Virus record (IMG/VR): IMGVR_UViG_3300018414_000009
Location: 1 to 52,365 of that record
DNA: 52,365 nt
Strand: one strand, 5' to 3'
Source of the DNA: a virus
Made by a program: the position numbers and the translations under genes. Each line of letters opens with the position of its first letter. Within the stretch, counting starts at the first letter, position 1. Of the stretch, positions 9,216-17,229 are shown in pieces. The notes beneath the pieces were generated by a model. It made no database searches and was not told where the DNA came from. It was given only the letters and a program-made list of their open reading frames with translations.

Positions 9216-9881
9216 ATGTGTAATATATGCGGAGATCCTACTTCAGTTTGGAATAGTTCAGGTTGTTCAACCTGTGGTTGTAGCCCAATTGCTCAACAGA
9301 ACAATTTTACATCGCTGTACTCCGGATTATACAATTCTATTATTAATAGTATAGGGGGTAAATTTTGGCCTGGTCAAGGTTTACCCCAAGCACAATATCC
9401 ACCTGTAGACATTACTCAGTATTCTCATTATTTAGATGTACTCACATCCAATATTTATGTTTACAATAGCACAACAGCTACTTGGTCTTTTTTATTTTCT
9501 TTAACAGGGGCTTTCATATCAATATTACAATCAAATATTATTGCGGGGGCTAATATCACTATTACTCCGTCTTCAAGTGGGATAACCATTGCATCGTCCG
9601 GAGGTGGAGGAACTACAGTAGTTACTCCAAACACCGATACTTTACAAATTGTTACTAATAGAGGATCTAGTACTAATTTACCAATAACGGTTGGTGGTTT
9701 AACTTTTCAAACTCTTCCTAATTTATATGGAGACAGTAACGGAGTATACGATATGGTTTTAGATGCGTCTACTTACACAATAGCTGTTAGACCCAGACAA
9801 CAAATTTTAGTAGGTCCTTCCGGATCAACTCCACCCGCCACAGGTACTTTTTATCGTGGGGATATATACATAGCAGGTTAA
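9216..9881 (+). CDS. Small fibre/adaptor protein with N-terminal Cys cluster
   Basis: A 221-residue virion-type protein. Residues 2-22 hold a Cys cluster (C2, C5, C17, C20, C22; C-x2-C ... C-x2-C-x-C) that could bind a metal. Residues about 28-95 resemble the N-terminal anchor of the large fibre at 3626 (FW..G.P......Y..Y.D..T.NIY....W). The remainder is Gly/Ser/Thr-rich beta, with a GGGG linker near residue 127 and a C-terminus resembling a fibre tip. A shared anchor implies both proteins attach to the same virion site. The Cys cluster is absent from the large fibre. Confidence 0.6.
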   Translation: MCNICGDPTSVWNSSGCSTCGCSPIAQQNNFTSLYSGLYNSIINSIGGKFWPGQGLPQAQYPPVDITQYSHYLDVLTSNIYVYNSTTATWSFLFSLTGAFISILQSNIIAGANITITPSSSGITIASSGGGGTTVVTPNTDTLQIVTNRGSSTNLPITVGGLTFQTLPNLYGDSNGVYDMVLDASTYTIAVRPRQQILVGPSGSTPPATGTFYRGDIYIAG

Positions 9882-9897
9882 TTAAACATTCAAGTAA

Positions 9898-10164
9898 ATG
9901 AAAAAAACATTTAGTTTCTTATTGTTACTCGTGGTTTGTGTTTTTAAATTATCAGCACAAACTATAAGTTCTTCTAAATCGGATACCTCTAATATACATG
10001 AGTTAAAATTATTAATTACTCATTATAAAGAACTTCAAAAATTACACTTAAAAGATAAAAATCCTGAAATATACATGGGGTTAGAAAGATCCATTAAACA
10101 GAAAGAAGCTGCTTTAGCTACTACAATACAATTATATAATTCTTTTAAAACGAATAAAAAATAA
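9898..10164 (+). CDS. Small secreted helical protein with signal peptide
   Basis: An 88-residue protein with a clear Sec signal peptide: basic MKK, a hydrophobic core of about 13 residues, and a KLSAQ cleavage site of the Bacteroidetes type (cut near residue 20). The mature part is about 67 residues, charged and helical, with a possible short coiled coil (about residues 30-75). The stop codon overlaps the start of the next gene (TAATG), so the two are translationally coupled, and both are predicted to be exported. I do not recognise the family. A periplasmic helper of the hydrolase next door or a lysis-related protein are both conceivable. Confidence 0.65.
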   Translation: MKKTFSFLLLLVVCVFKLSAQTISSSKSDTSNIHELKLLITHYKELQKLHLKDKNPEIYMGLERSIKQKEAALATTIQLYNSFKTNKK

Positions 10165-11951
10165 TGAAAAAAATAGTATTGTTCATTTTATTGATTTGTT
10201 CACTGTACGTGAATGGTCAAGCTCCTACGTTTACAGCTAACACGTTTATTCCTTCAGCTACCACATCACATTATGCTTACGGTATTAATGCTCAATTTTA
10301 TGGAGATGGATCAGATCCCGCTTTCACAGCCCATGGCTTATTTTATCCTAATTATCAAGATTCTATTCAAGCCCATATTGCTAGAGACTTGGGGGCTAAA
10401 TCAGAAAGATTAGGAGATTTTGAGGATCAATATTATTTATTTTCTTTACCTAATGGTCAACCTAACTGGGCTATTCATAAAGCTAATTATTTATTTTATG
10501 GTAATCAAGGAGGAATGAGTGATATTGCTTGTTTCATGAATACTGTGTCAGATGGAAACTTAGATAAACGAGTTTATAATAATCCAGTAGCCACGGGCAA
10601 TACTCATTCACCATATCATTCTTTAGTATTTAGAAATCTTTATGATTCAACCAATAACGGTAATATTTGGAACGCGGATGGTTCTCCAGATACAGTTAGT
10701 CCTATGGTTAGATATGTTAAAAATTTCGTTCTCACATATGGTCAACAAGCCACTCCAAAAGGAGGAGTAAGATATTTTTCAGTTTGGAACGAACCGGATA
10801 TATTTGATTATTCTGGTACAGGTATTATTGATACATTAGGTGTACCTGCTCCTCAAGACATGCATAATTTATATTGTCCAGCATATTTTTACATTCGTAT
10901 GTTACGAATAACATACGAAGTCGCTCATCATTATTATCCAAATTGTATTGTACTTACGGGTGGAATTGGTTATCCTGGATTTTTACATTTTTTACTAACT
11001 AATACAGATAACCCTGGTTCTGATTTTACAGGAGATCCTACTAAAGGATCAGGTACAAAATCTTCCTTATACCCTAATTTCGGAGGAGCTTATTTTGATG
11101 CAATTGATTTTCATAATTACCCAGGTTATTCTTGGAGTACTTATAATAATACCACCAATCGAACAGATAGATTAGCGAATTCAGATAATGCTTGTAATAT
11201 ATTTTTAGCTTCTTTAAATGGATTTAAAGCATATTTAGCTCAATATGGATATGATGGAACTAAATATCCAGCTAAGTTCTTTATATGTACGGAAACAGAC
11301 TTACCTTCATATACATCTTTCAATACATGGGCTACATTTGGTAGTTACGAAATTGAACGAAATTATGATACTAAAATTGCTGTAATAGCTCAACGAAATG
11401 GAATTAGACAGGTTTATTATTACGCACAAACAGACAATGTAGTTTTACCTAATAACGCCAATAATCCAGGAGATCCGAACGGATCAATGGGTAAATATTT
11501 CTTTTTATCTAATCACACATCTTATTCTCAATTTCAGAAAAAACCATCAGGAGTAGCTATGACTACCCATGCTAATTTATTTTACGGATATGATTACGAT
11601 GCTACTAAATCAGCGGCTTTAAACTTACCATCAACTTGTGATGGCGGAGCATTCACCAATTCCACAACAGGAGTTACAAGATACGTTCTTTGGGCTAAAT
11701 GTACAGGGGATGCAGATGAAAGTTTGGTAGCAGGAAATCAAACTCTTAAAAATAGTCAAAATACTACATTTACTAACGTGGGGAGATCAATAACTTACAC
11801 TATTCCATCGGGAATATCTTTTTCAAAAATTTGGAATTGGGATGCTTCTTATGTTCCTAATAATGGATTTATCTATTGGTCAAGTTATCCTTATCAAAGT
11901 TTTCAAGGTCAAAAATTAATTTTAACTGGTACTCCAATATTCGTACAATAA
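10164..11951 (+). CDS. Secreted glycoside hydrolase-like protein, clan GH-A fold
   Basis: A 595-residue protein with a signal peptide (MKKIVLFILLICSLYVNGQ, cut near residue 19). The body looks like a (beta/alpha)8 glycoside hydrolase of clan GH-A. FSVWNEPD at the end of a predicted strand gives a candidate acid/base E210, and FICTETDLPS gives a candidate nucleophile E377; the spacing is normal for the clan. The last 100 or so residues look like a beta-sandwich accessory domain. The likely substrate is a host capsule or cell-wall glycan. It is coupled to the signal-peptide protein upstream and overlaps the next gene's start by one base. An exported enzyme inside a fibre island is unusual because virion proteins normally lack signal peptides. 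It may act on the host surface or clear glycan during lysis. Confidence 0.68.
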   Translation: MKKIVLFILLICSLYVNGQAPTFTANTFIPSATTSHYAYGINAQFYGDGSDPAFTAHGLFYPNYQDSIQAHIARDLGAKSERLGDFEDQYYLFSLPNGQPNWAIHKANYLFYGNQGGMSDIACFMNTVSDGNLDKRVYNNPVATGNTHSPYHSLVFRNLYDSTNNGNIWNADGSPDTVSPMVRYVKNFVLTYGQQATPKGGVRYFSVWNEPDIFDYSGTGIIDTLGVPAPQDMHNLYCPAYFYIRMLRITYEVAHHYYPNCIVLTGGIGYPGFLHFLLTNTDNPGSDFTGDPTKGSGTKSSLYPNFGGAYFDAIDFHNYPGYSWSTYNNTTNRTDRLANSDNACNIFLASLNGFKAYLAQYGYDGTKYPAKFFICTETDLPSYTSFNTWATFGSYEIERNYDTKIAVIAQRNGIRQVYYYAQTDNVVLPNNANNPGDPNGSMGKYFFLSNHTSYSQFQKKPSGVAMTTHANLFYGYDYDATKSAALNLPSTCDGGAFTNSTTGVTRYVLWAKCTGDADESLVAGNQTLKNSQNTTFTNVGRSITYTIPSGISFSKIWNWDASYVPNNGFIYWSSYPYQSFQGQKLILTGTPIFVQ

Positions 11952-14900
11952 TGAGCGCAATAGTAATCACATCATTAACCATACCGAATCCATTATATGC
12001 CAATTCTATAATTGGAATTAACGGTACGGGATTGTCTACTCTTGGAGGTATCCAAATAAAAGGATCAACTGGGAATATATTTGTTAATAAAAACTTAGTT
12101 TCAGATACATATGCTTACGCTTCTTTTGGCGGAACATCTCCGGTAATCGGCACAGTATATACTCTTGAAACCATTCAAGCTAATACCGGAACACCTACGG
12201 ACGCTAGTCAAACGTTTTCATTTAGCTCATTACCAACTCCCACTATTTCAGGTGTAAATCCCACATCAGCGGGAGGAGGAGCATCCGTTACTATCACAGG
12301 AACTAATTTCGATAGTTCTTCTACTGCAAACAATACGGTTAATTTAGGAACCACGGCTTGTACTGTAAGTTCTGTTAGTACAGATGGCACAACGTTAGTT
12401 GTTATATTACCTAATTTAAGCCCAGCTACATATAATTTACAAGTATTTAGAGCGGGTAATTCTACTGGATCGAATATCGTATCTTTTGTAGTAACTGCTC
12501 CTCAAATAGTGATGACTTCGATTGACCCTATATTGGGTGGAGTGGGTCAAGAATTTCAAATTCGAGGACAAAATTTTGGAACCGATATTACTAAAATTCA
12601 ATTGTATTTCGGAAGTGTATTAGCTACTTTAGTTAGTACATCTTTAAATACCACATCAGGGGGAATTGATTTTCAAGGTAATGTTCCATCGGGATTAAGT
12701 CCAGGACCTGTTACAGTAGGAATTATCATAAATGGTCAATCGGGGTCTAATACTTTAACGTTTACGTATTTAGATGCTACTAACGCAATACCTAATCAAA
12801 CATCAGGCATTAGCATTAACGCGGGAAGTAATCAAAATTTATCATCAGGTCTAACAACGGCTACTGTTACTGCAACACCTACTTATGGGAGTAGTCAAAC
12901 CGCCACTTTCACTTGGACTCAAGTTTCTGGTCCAAGTGTAGCGACTATAAATTCTCCTAATACATTAAGTACCACATTAAGTAATTTAATATCAGGAACC
13001 TATATTTTTCAAATAGAAGCTATAGACGGGAATGGAGATTATGCTTTTAGTCAAACTACCATTACTATTGCCGGAGGAGTTATTGTTAATCCAAGCGTCA
13101 TTGCTGGTAGTAATCAAACTATTCAATTACCCACAAGTACAGTTTCATTAACCTCTACTGGAACACCAGGAGGTAGTTCTACTATTGCAAGTTATACTTG
13201 GTCAAAAGTATCCGGAAACGCAGGGGGTACAATTACTAATCCTAATTCTCAAAATACCTCAGTTACCGGATTAACCCAAGGAACTAATGTATATCAAATA
13301 ACAGTAATTGATGCGGATGGTGGAACAGCCGCAGCTCAAACGACTGTCGTAGTTAACCCAGCTGTTTCAGCAACTCCAGTTGTTACTTCTATTTCCCCTT
13401 TAGTTGGAATCGTAGGAAGTAGTTTTACAATTACCGGAACTAATTTTAATTTAACTAACAACTTAGTTTACATAAACGGAGTAGCTTGTTCATCTGTTTT
13501 AACGATTAATTCTACTCAAATAATAGCTACCGTTCCAACAGGAGCTACTTCTGGAAACATCACATTGGTAAGTAATGGTACAGTAGCATCAGGTATATTT
13601 TATTACACTATTAGTGCTTTAACTCCCATTTCTAAAGTGTATGTTCAAACCGCTAGTAATACTTGGGAAGACTTATGTAATTCTTTTATAAAAACAGCTT
13701 CTGGAAATTGGGCGCAAGTAAATACAAAACAAGTTTACATTAGAGATTTTGCAGGTAATTGGCAATTATGTACTTGCTCAGGTTATGGGCCTACGGGATG
13801 GCAAGTAAATCCCGGATCAGCCTATTGTGAAAAAGTTGTAAACTCCGGAGCATCCGGAGGAGGATTAAGCTATCCTTATTCCGTAGTGATTGATCAAACA
13901 ACCAATCGAGCTTTTTTTGCAAATTATAATAGCGCAACAACTACTCCAGCATCAGGTGGAACCAGTACTGTTTCCGTTTTAGATGTAAATCCCGCTAACA
14001 CAAGTACGTACAACACGATTATTCAAACTATAACTGGATTTACTTCACCTAGAAGTTTAGTTCAAGTGGGGTCGATGATTTATTTATTAGATCAACAAAA
14101 AGGTTTATATTCTATAAATCCATCCACCTATGCAGTAACAGCCCTCAATACCGCTATTGCTTCAAATACTCCGATTGGATTATTCTATTCTCAATATCAA
14201 AATTTATTTATTGTACCTTATGGCCCCACACAATATTATGCTCAGAAACTAACATTGTCAGGAACAGCCGCAGGTTTGATTTCATTTACAAACGGAGCCA
14301 CCGGGTCATATCCAACTTCAGTAGCTGAAGATACAACCACGGGTAATTTATATTTTGTTGATGGTAACACAGGAATCAATCAAGTAGTAAGAGTAAATGT
14401 GGTATCTCCCACAGGCACAACCGCTTTTGCCACCCTTACTTTACCTTCACCAACAGGCGATACTGGAAGAAAACCTGCTTATTTTCCAGCCACTCGTACT
14501 ATGTTTGTTCCAGTTCAAAACGCACAATCTGTATATGTAATTGATACAAATCCAGCAAATCCGACTTACAACACAATCATCAATACTTTGAGTTTACCTA
14601 CTCCAGCAGGTAACGCTGAATATTTACCTCAAACTTCTTCTATTTACATAGCTAGTCGTCAAGGATCTAATATTTATCAAATTAATCCGTCATTAAACAA
14701 CGGAACCATTGTCAATACGGGAATGGCTGGAAATGCTCCTTTAGACGTAGCCTATTCAAACGCAGCTTCGGGTATTTACGCAGCTAATTACGATAGTGCG
14801 AGTTGGACCGAAATTAAATATCCTAATACATTTATTAATGATGGTAAATTAGGATATACGTTATTACAACAGTATTATACAAACGGATCCGGACTAGTTT

Positions 14901-14998
14901 ATAATAACGGAGTTTTAGTTACGAAACCCAATGTGAGTACTGATATTAATTACGTAGCTCCTACTTTAAATACTACATCTTGCCCTATTGGCGTGTAA
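11951..14998 (+). CDS. TIG/PKD-repeat adhesin-like fibre with beta-propeller
   Basis: About 1015 residues from the ATG at 11951, which overlaps the upstream stop as TAATG. In order: a short N-terminal domain; two IPT/TIG Ig-like domains (about 95-178 and 184-272, with PTISGVNPTSAGGG and GTNF patterns); two PKD/REJ-like domains (about 288-375 and 380-472, each with AGSNQ); a third IPT/TIG domain (about 475-555); a W-rich segment (560-615); and a YncE-like beta-propeller (about 637-960). Such modules bind carbohydrates or proteins. The product is probably a receptor-binding fibre or a surface adhesin. A longer reading from 11876 exists but overlaps the hydrolase gene by 76 nt, and I prefer the coupled start. 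The N-terminus is hydrophobic but lacks the usual basic residues of a signal peptide. Confidence 0.72.
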   Translation: MSAIVITSLTIPNPLYANSIIGINGTGLSTLGGIQIKGSTGNIFVNKNLVSDTYAYASFGGTSPVIGTVYTLETIQANTGTPTDASQTFSFSSLPTPTISGVNPTSAGGGASVTITGTNFDSSSTANNTVNLGTTACTVSSVSTDGTTLVVILPNLSPATYNLQVFRAGNSTGSNIVSFVVTAPQIVMTSIDPILGGVGQEFQIRGQNFGTDITKIQLYFGSVLATLVSTSLNTTSGGIDFQGNVPSGLSPGPVTVGIIINGQSGSNTLTFTYLDATNAIPNQTSGISINAGSNQNLSSGLTTATVTATPTYGSSQTATFTWTQVSGPSVATINSPNTLSTTLSNLISGTYIFQIEAIDGNGDYAFSQTTITIAGGVIVNPSVIAGSNQTIQLPTSTVSLTSTGTPGGSSTIASYTWSKVSGNAGGTITNPNSQNTSVTGLTQGTNVYQITVIDADGGTAAAQTTVVVNPAVSATPVVTSISPLVGIVGSSFTITGTNFNLTNNLVYINGVACSSVLTINSTQIIATVPTGATSGNITLVSNGTVASGIFYYTISALTPISKVYVQTASNTWEDLCNSFIKTASGNWAQVNTKQVYIRDFAGNWQLCTCSGYGPTGWQVNPGSAYCEKVVNSGASGGGLSYPYSVVIDQTTNRAFFANYNSATTTPASGGTSTVSVLDVNPANTSTYNTIIQTITGFTSPRSLVQVGSMIYLLDQQKGLYSINPSTYAVTALNTAIASNTPIGLFYSQYQNLFIVPYGPTQYYAQKLTLSGTAAGLISFTNGATGSYPTSVAEDTTTGNLYFVDGNTGINQVVRVNVVSPTGTTAFATLTLPSPTGDTGRKPAYFPATRTMFVPVQNAQSVYVIDTNPANPTYNTIINTLSLPTPAGNAEYLPQTSSIYIASRQGSNIYQINPSLNNGTIVNTGMAGNAPLDVAYSNAASGIYAANYDSASWTEIKYPNTFINDGKLGYTLLQQYYTNGSGLVYNNGVLVTKPNVSTDINYVAPTLNTTSCPIGV

Positions 14999-15016
14999 AT
15001 TAATTAGGAATTAATT
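14998..15016. repeat. Short AT hairpin after TIG/propeller gene
   Basis: AATTAATT (14998-15005) and AATTAATT (15009-15016) form an 8-bp self-complementary stem with a 3-nt loop directly over the stop codon. It may slow or end the upstream transcript. There is no T run, so a true terminator is uncertain. Confidence 0.4.
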
Positions 15017-15027
15017 GTAAATATTTG

Positions 15028-15035
15028 TATATTTG
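15028..15035 (+). promoter_or_regulatory. Possible Bacteroidetes-type -7 box (TATATTTG)
   Basis: The same TATATTTG octamer as at 8263 and, on the other strand, at 50752. It is placed 23 nt ahead of the ATG at 15058 in a 59-nt spacer. It fits TAnnTTTG but the -33 element is not clear. Confidence 0.38.
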
Positions 15036-15057
15036 AAACATAACAATAAATATTTAA

Positions 15058-15660
15058 ATGAGTTTTACTCCATCTATTCAAGTTCAAACAGTTAATAACG
15101 GAACTGATTTATTAGTTACCGATACTTCTGTATATGGATCAACATTAGGATCGATAAGTAAATCGGCATTTGTAGGAAGAACGGTTACGTTAACTCGTTT
15201 CGACGGAATAACTCAAGTTGTTTTGTTTCCTTATTCAGGAACAATCGATGGTGTTCAAGATACGGTAACGGTATCCGGATACTTTACTGGAGTACTTGGT
15301 TCCCAGACGACATTAGATCTAATAGTAACTGTAACTGTAACGTATATTTATCAAGTATCGGGAGTAAATTCATCCATAAATACCAGTATAATTTATACCA
15401 GTAAATATAACACTATGAATAACTTGGCTAATTTAGCGTTGAGCGTATATCTTAGCACGGCTGTTGGAGATACGTTAAGCGAACAATCTAATAATTATGG
15501 AAATAGTTTTAGTTATCCTGGAATAATTACAGATAAAATAAAAAACGTAATTAATAATTTAGAAGCAAGTAAAGCTAAAATTTATGTGGGGGATTTATTG
15601 ACGGCTCAACAATTATTAACTTTAGCTTGTAATTTATCATTTTCATCCGCTACTTGTTAA
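15058..15660 (+). CDS. Putative virion protein, beta-rich N-terminus, unknown
   Basis: A 200-residue protein. Residues 1-105 are beta-rich (many Thr, Val, Ser, Gly), like a small Ig-type or fibre head. Residues 115-200 are helical with KYNTMNNLANLAL and a Cys-containing tail (CNLSFSSATC). It is the first gene after a possible promoter and 7 nt ahead of another small unknown gene. The two-part build suggests a structural protein that docks onto another, but no family is recognised. Confidence 0.6.
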   Translation: MSFTPSIQVQTVNNGTDLLVTDTSVYGSTLGSISKSAFVGRTVTLTRFDGITQVVLFPYSGTIDGVQDTVTVSGYFTGVLGSQTTLDLIVTVTVTYIYQVSGVNSSINTSIIYTSKYNTMNNLANLALSVYLSTAVGDTLSEQSNNYGNSFSYPGIITDKIKNVINNLEASKAKIYVGDLLTAQQLLTLACNLSFSSATC

Positions 15661-15667
15661 ATTTATA

Positions 15668-16030
15668 ATGGGAGCTACAACATTTAATAATCCGGGACCT
15701 AACGATTGTCAATCAGCATATATTAATTTACGATACGCTTATTCCGTATTAGCTACTAAAATTATGAATTTGACAACCAATGGGATAGAAGTTAAAGATT
15801 TTAATGCGGATTATTTAAATGGAGTTTACCAGAATTTATACATATTTAAACATTTTTTAGATAAATGGGTATTAAAAAACCCTACCAACGGACAATATTA
15901 TTTTAATCCTCAGATGCAAACATCTGATTACGTTCTTTTTTCTGAATTGTTTATTGTAATTAAATCCATACTAAATAATAATATGATGATTAATATATCA
16001 CCCGCTTTAACCAATACACCAATCGCTTAA
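15668..16030 (+). CDS. Hypothetical protein, Tyr/Asn-rich, helical
   Basis: A 120-residue, mainly helical protein rich in Asn, Tyr and Ile. No signal peptide, membrane helix or metal motif is visible. It sits between the 200-residue virion-type protein and a small membrane protein. Its stop overlaps the next start (TAATG), implying translational coupling to the 124-residue gene. Similarly sized helical proteins are common next to structural and lysis genes of Bacteroidetes phages. Function unknown. Confidence 0.6.
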   Translation: MGATTFNNPGPNDCQSAYINLRYAYSVLATKIMNLTTNGIEVKDFNADYLNGVYQNLYIFKHFLDKWVLKNPTNGQYYFNPQMQTSDYVLFSELFIVIKSILNNNMMINISPALTNTPIA

Positions 16031-16404
16031 TGGAGGATAATAACGAACAAACACTATATGGAAATCAATCACATAATCACTCGCCTAACAATCACCCAAC
16101 CATTGATACATCATTAAATTGGAATCACATAGCAGGAATAATAGCGGGTATTTTTGCATTAGGGGTTGGATACGCCAATCTTAATAACAAATTAGATCAA
16201 TTGTTAACGGTATTACCTAGAACGACTAATTTAGAAGTTAATATCCGGAAAACAGATAGTGTAAATAGAGAATTAATTACCCAGGTTCAAGAATCTCGAA
16301 AAGAAGTAGCCGATTTAAAAAAAAACATTGAACGTTTAGATAGACAAAAACTTGTGTATAATCAAGAACAAAGACCCAAAAAAAGAAAATTAATCCAAGA
16401 CTAA
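16030..16404 (+). CDS. Small membrane protein with coiled-coil tail (lysis-region)
   Basis: A 124-residue protein. A hydrophilic His/Asn-rich N-terminus (residues 1-31) is followed by one membrane segment (about 32-50, HIAGIIAGIFALGVGYANL). The rest is a charged helical tail (about 55-124) predicted to form a coiled coil and ending in a very basic stretch. It is coupled to the gene upstream and 1 nt ahead of the holin-like gene. One membrane span plus a long coiled coil fits a spanin partner, a holin accessory or an anti-holin, but none is certain. Confidence 0.6.
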   Translation: MEDNNEQTLYGNQSHNHSPNNHPTIDTSLNWNHIAGIIAGIFALGVGYANLNNKLDQLLTVLPRTTNLEVNIRKTDSVNRELITQVQESRKEVADLKKNIERLDRQKLVYNQEQRPKKRKLIQD

Positions 16405-16405
16405 A

Positions 16406-16678
16406 ATGAAAAAGTTTTTTATAGAATTAAAAGATCGTTTTTTAAGCGAACTACCCGTGTGGTGGAAAAAATTACAAAAGATTGCTGCACTTATTTGTTT
16501 TACTTCTGAAAGTGTAAAACAACAACCTAGCGTAACCGCGGTAATTCCAGGTCATATTTTAGATAAATTAGCGGTTGTAGCTGGAACAGCTGCGGTAGTA
16601 GCTCAGTTTGCTAAAATTGATAAAACAATTGTTGATCCATCTGTTATCCCAACCCCCACTACTCCTCCTCAAGCATGA
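16406..16678 (+). CDS. Holin-like small membrane protein
   Basis: A 90-residue protein with an amphipathic N-terminus containing KLQKIAALICF (about residues 22-32). A second hydrophobic segment spans about residues 53-68 (LAVVAGTAAVVAQFAKI), and the tail is Pro-rich. Small proteins with this 'KKLQKI...VAGT...VAQ' arrangement are frequent next to lysis genes of Bacteroidetes phages. I infer a holin or holin-like role: permeabilising the inner membrane so the GH24 lysozyme at 8707 can act. Its stop overlaps the start of the spanin candidate (ATGA), as expected for a lysis cassette. Confidence 0.45.
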   Translation: MKKFFIELKDRFLSELPVWWKKLQKIAALICFTSESVKQQPSVTAVIPGHILDKLAVVAGTAAVVAQFAKIDKTIVDPSVIPTPTTPPQA

Positions 16679-17226
16679 AAAAAAATAACAATATTCGATC
16701 AATTAGATTTTATATTTTAATCATTGTAGTAGTTTGTTGGATAATTGACATGGTAGCTTGTGGTACTCATAAGTTTGTTTCATCAGAATCCATTATTCGT
16801 CACGATATAGATACTCTTATTCATCCAGTAAAAAATACAATCCTTATTAAAGGATCAGGTATTCATTATAATGATGATAAAAGCATCGGAGTGCGAGTTC
16901 ATGGAGACACGGTTTTTGTTGAAAAAGTGCAAGTAATTGACCATCAAAGTACCGATAATAAACAGTTTAAAAGTTTATCATTAGAAAATCATAAATTACG
17001 TGTAACCCAGGATTCATTAATCAGAGTTTTTAAATTATTACAAGAAAAAGAAAAAATAAAAAGTGACAGTTTAACTACTTCTGTTAAAATTGCTAAAGTG
17101 GTGAATCATGTTCCAAATTTTTGGCAAAATTTAGTAAATATTGCCAAAGAAATAAAATGTATTATATTGGCTATTATTGGATTAGGGATTTTGATATTAA
17201 TAGCTCGATTTAAAAAATTATTTTAA
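16675..17226 (+). CDS. Putative unimolecular spanin (u-spanin)
   Basis: A 183-residue protein with the layout of a u-spanin, which disrupts the outer membrane by linking it to the inner one. The N-terminus is basic then hydrophobic and ends in a near-lipobox M-V-A-C (C29), suggesting outer-membrane lipoprotein export. The middle (30-155) is polar, with beta and helical parts. The C-terminus carries one strong membrane segment (about 160-176, CIILAIIGLGILILIA) and a basic cytoplasmic tail (RFKKLF). Its start overlaps the stop of the holin-like gene (ATGA). Met at -3 of the lipobox is less usual than Leu, so lipidation is likely rather than certain. An ordinary two-span membrane protein is the alternative. 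Confidence 0.5.
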   Translation: MKKNNNIRSIRFYILIIVVVCWIIDMVACGTHKFVSSESIIRHDIDTLIHPVKNTILIKGSGIHYNDDKSIGVRVHGDTVFVEKVQVIDHQSTDNKQFKSLSLENHKLRVTQDSLIRVFKLLQEKEKIKSDSLTTSVKIAKVVNHVPNFWQNLVNIAKEIKCIILAIIGLGILILIARFKKLF

Positions 17227-17229
17227 TAA

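Noticed and set aside
11876-11950. Longer start for the TIG/propeller gene at 11876
   Set aside because: It would overlap the hydrolase gene by 76 nt. The ATG at 11951 overlaps the upstream stop as TAATG, the usual coupling in this operon.
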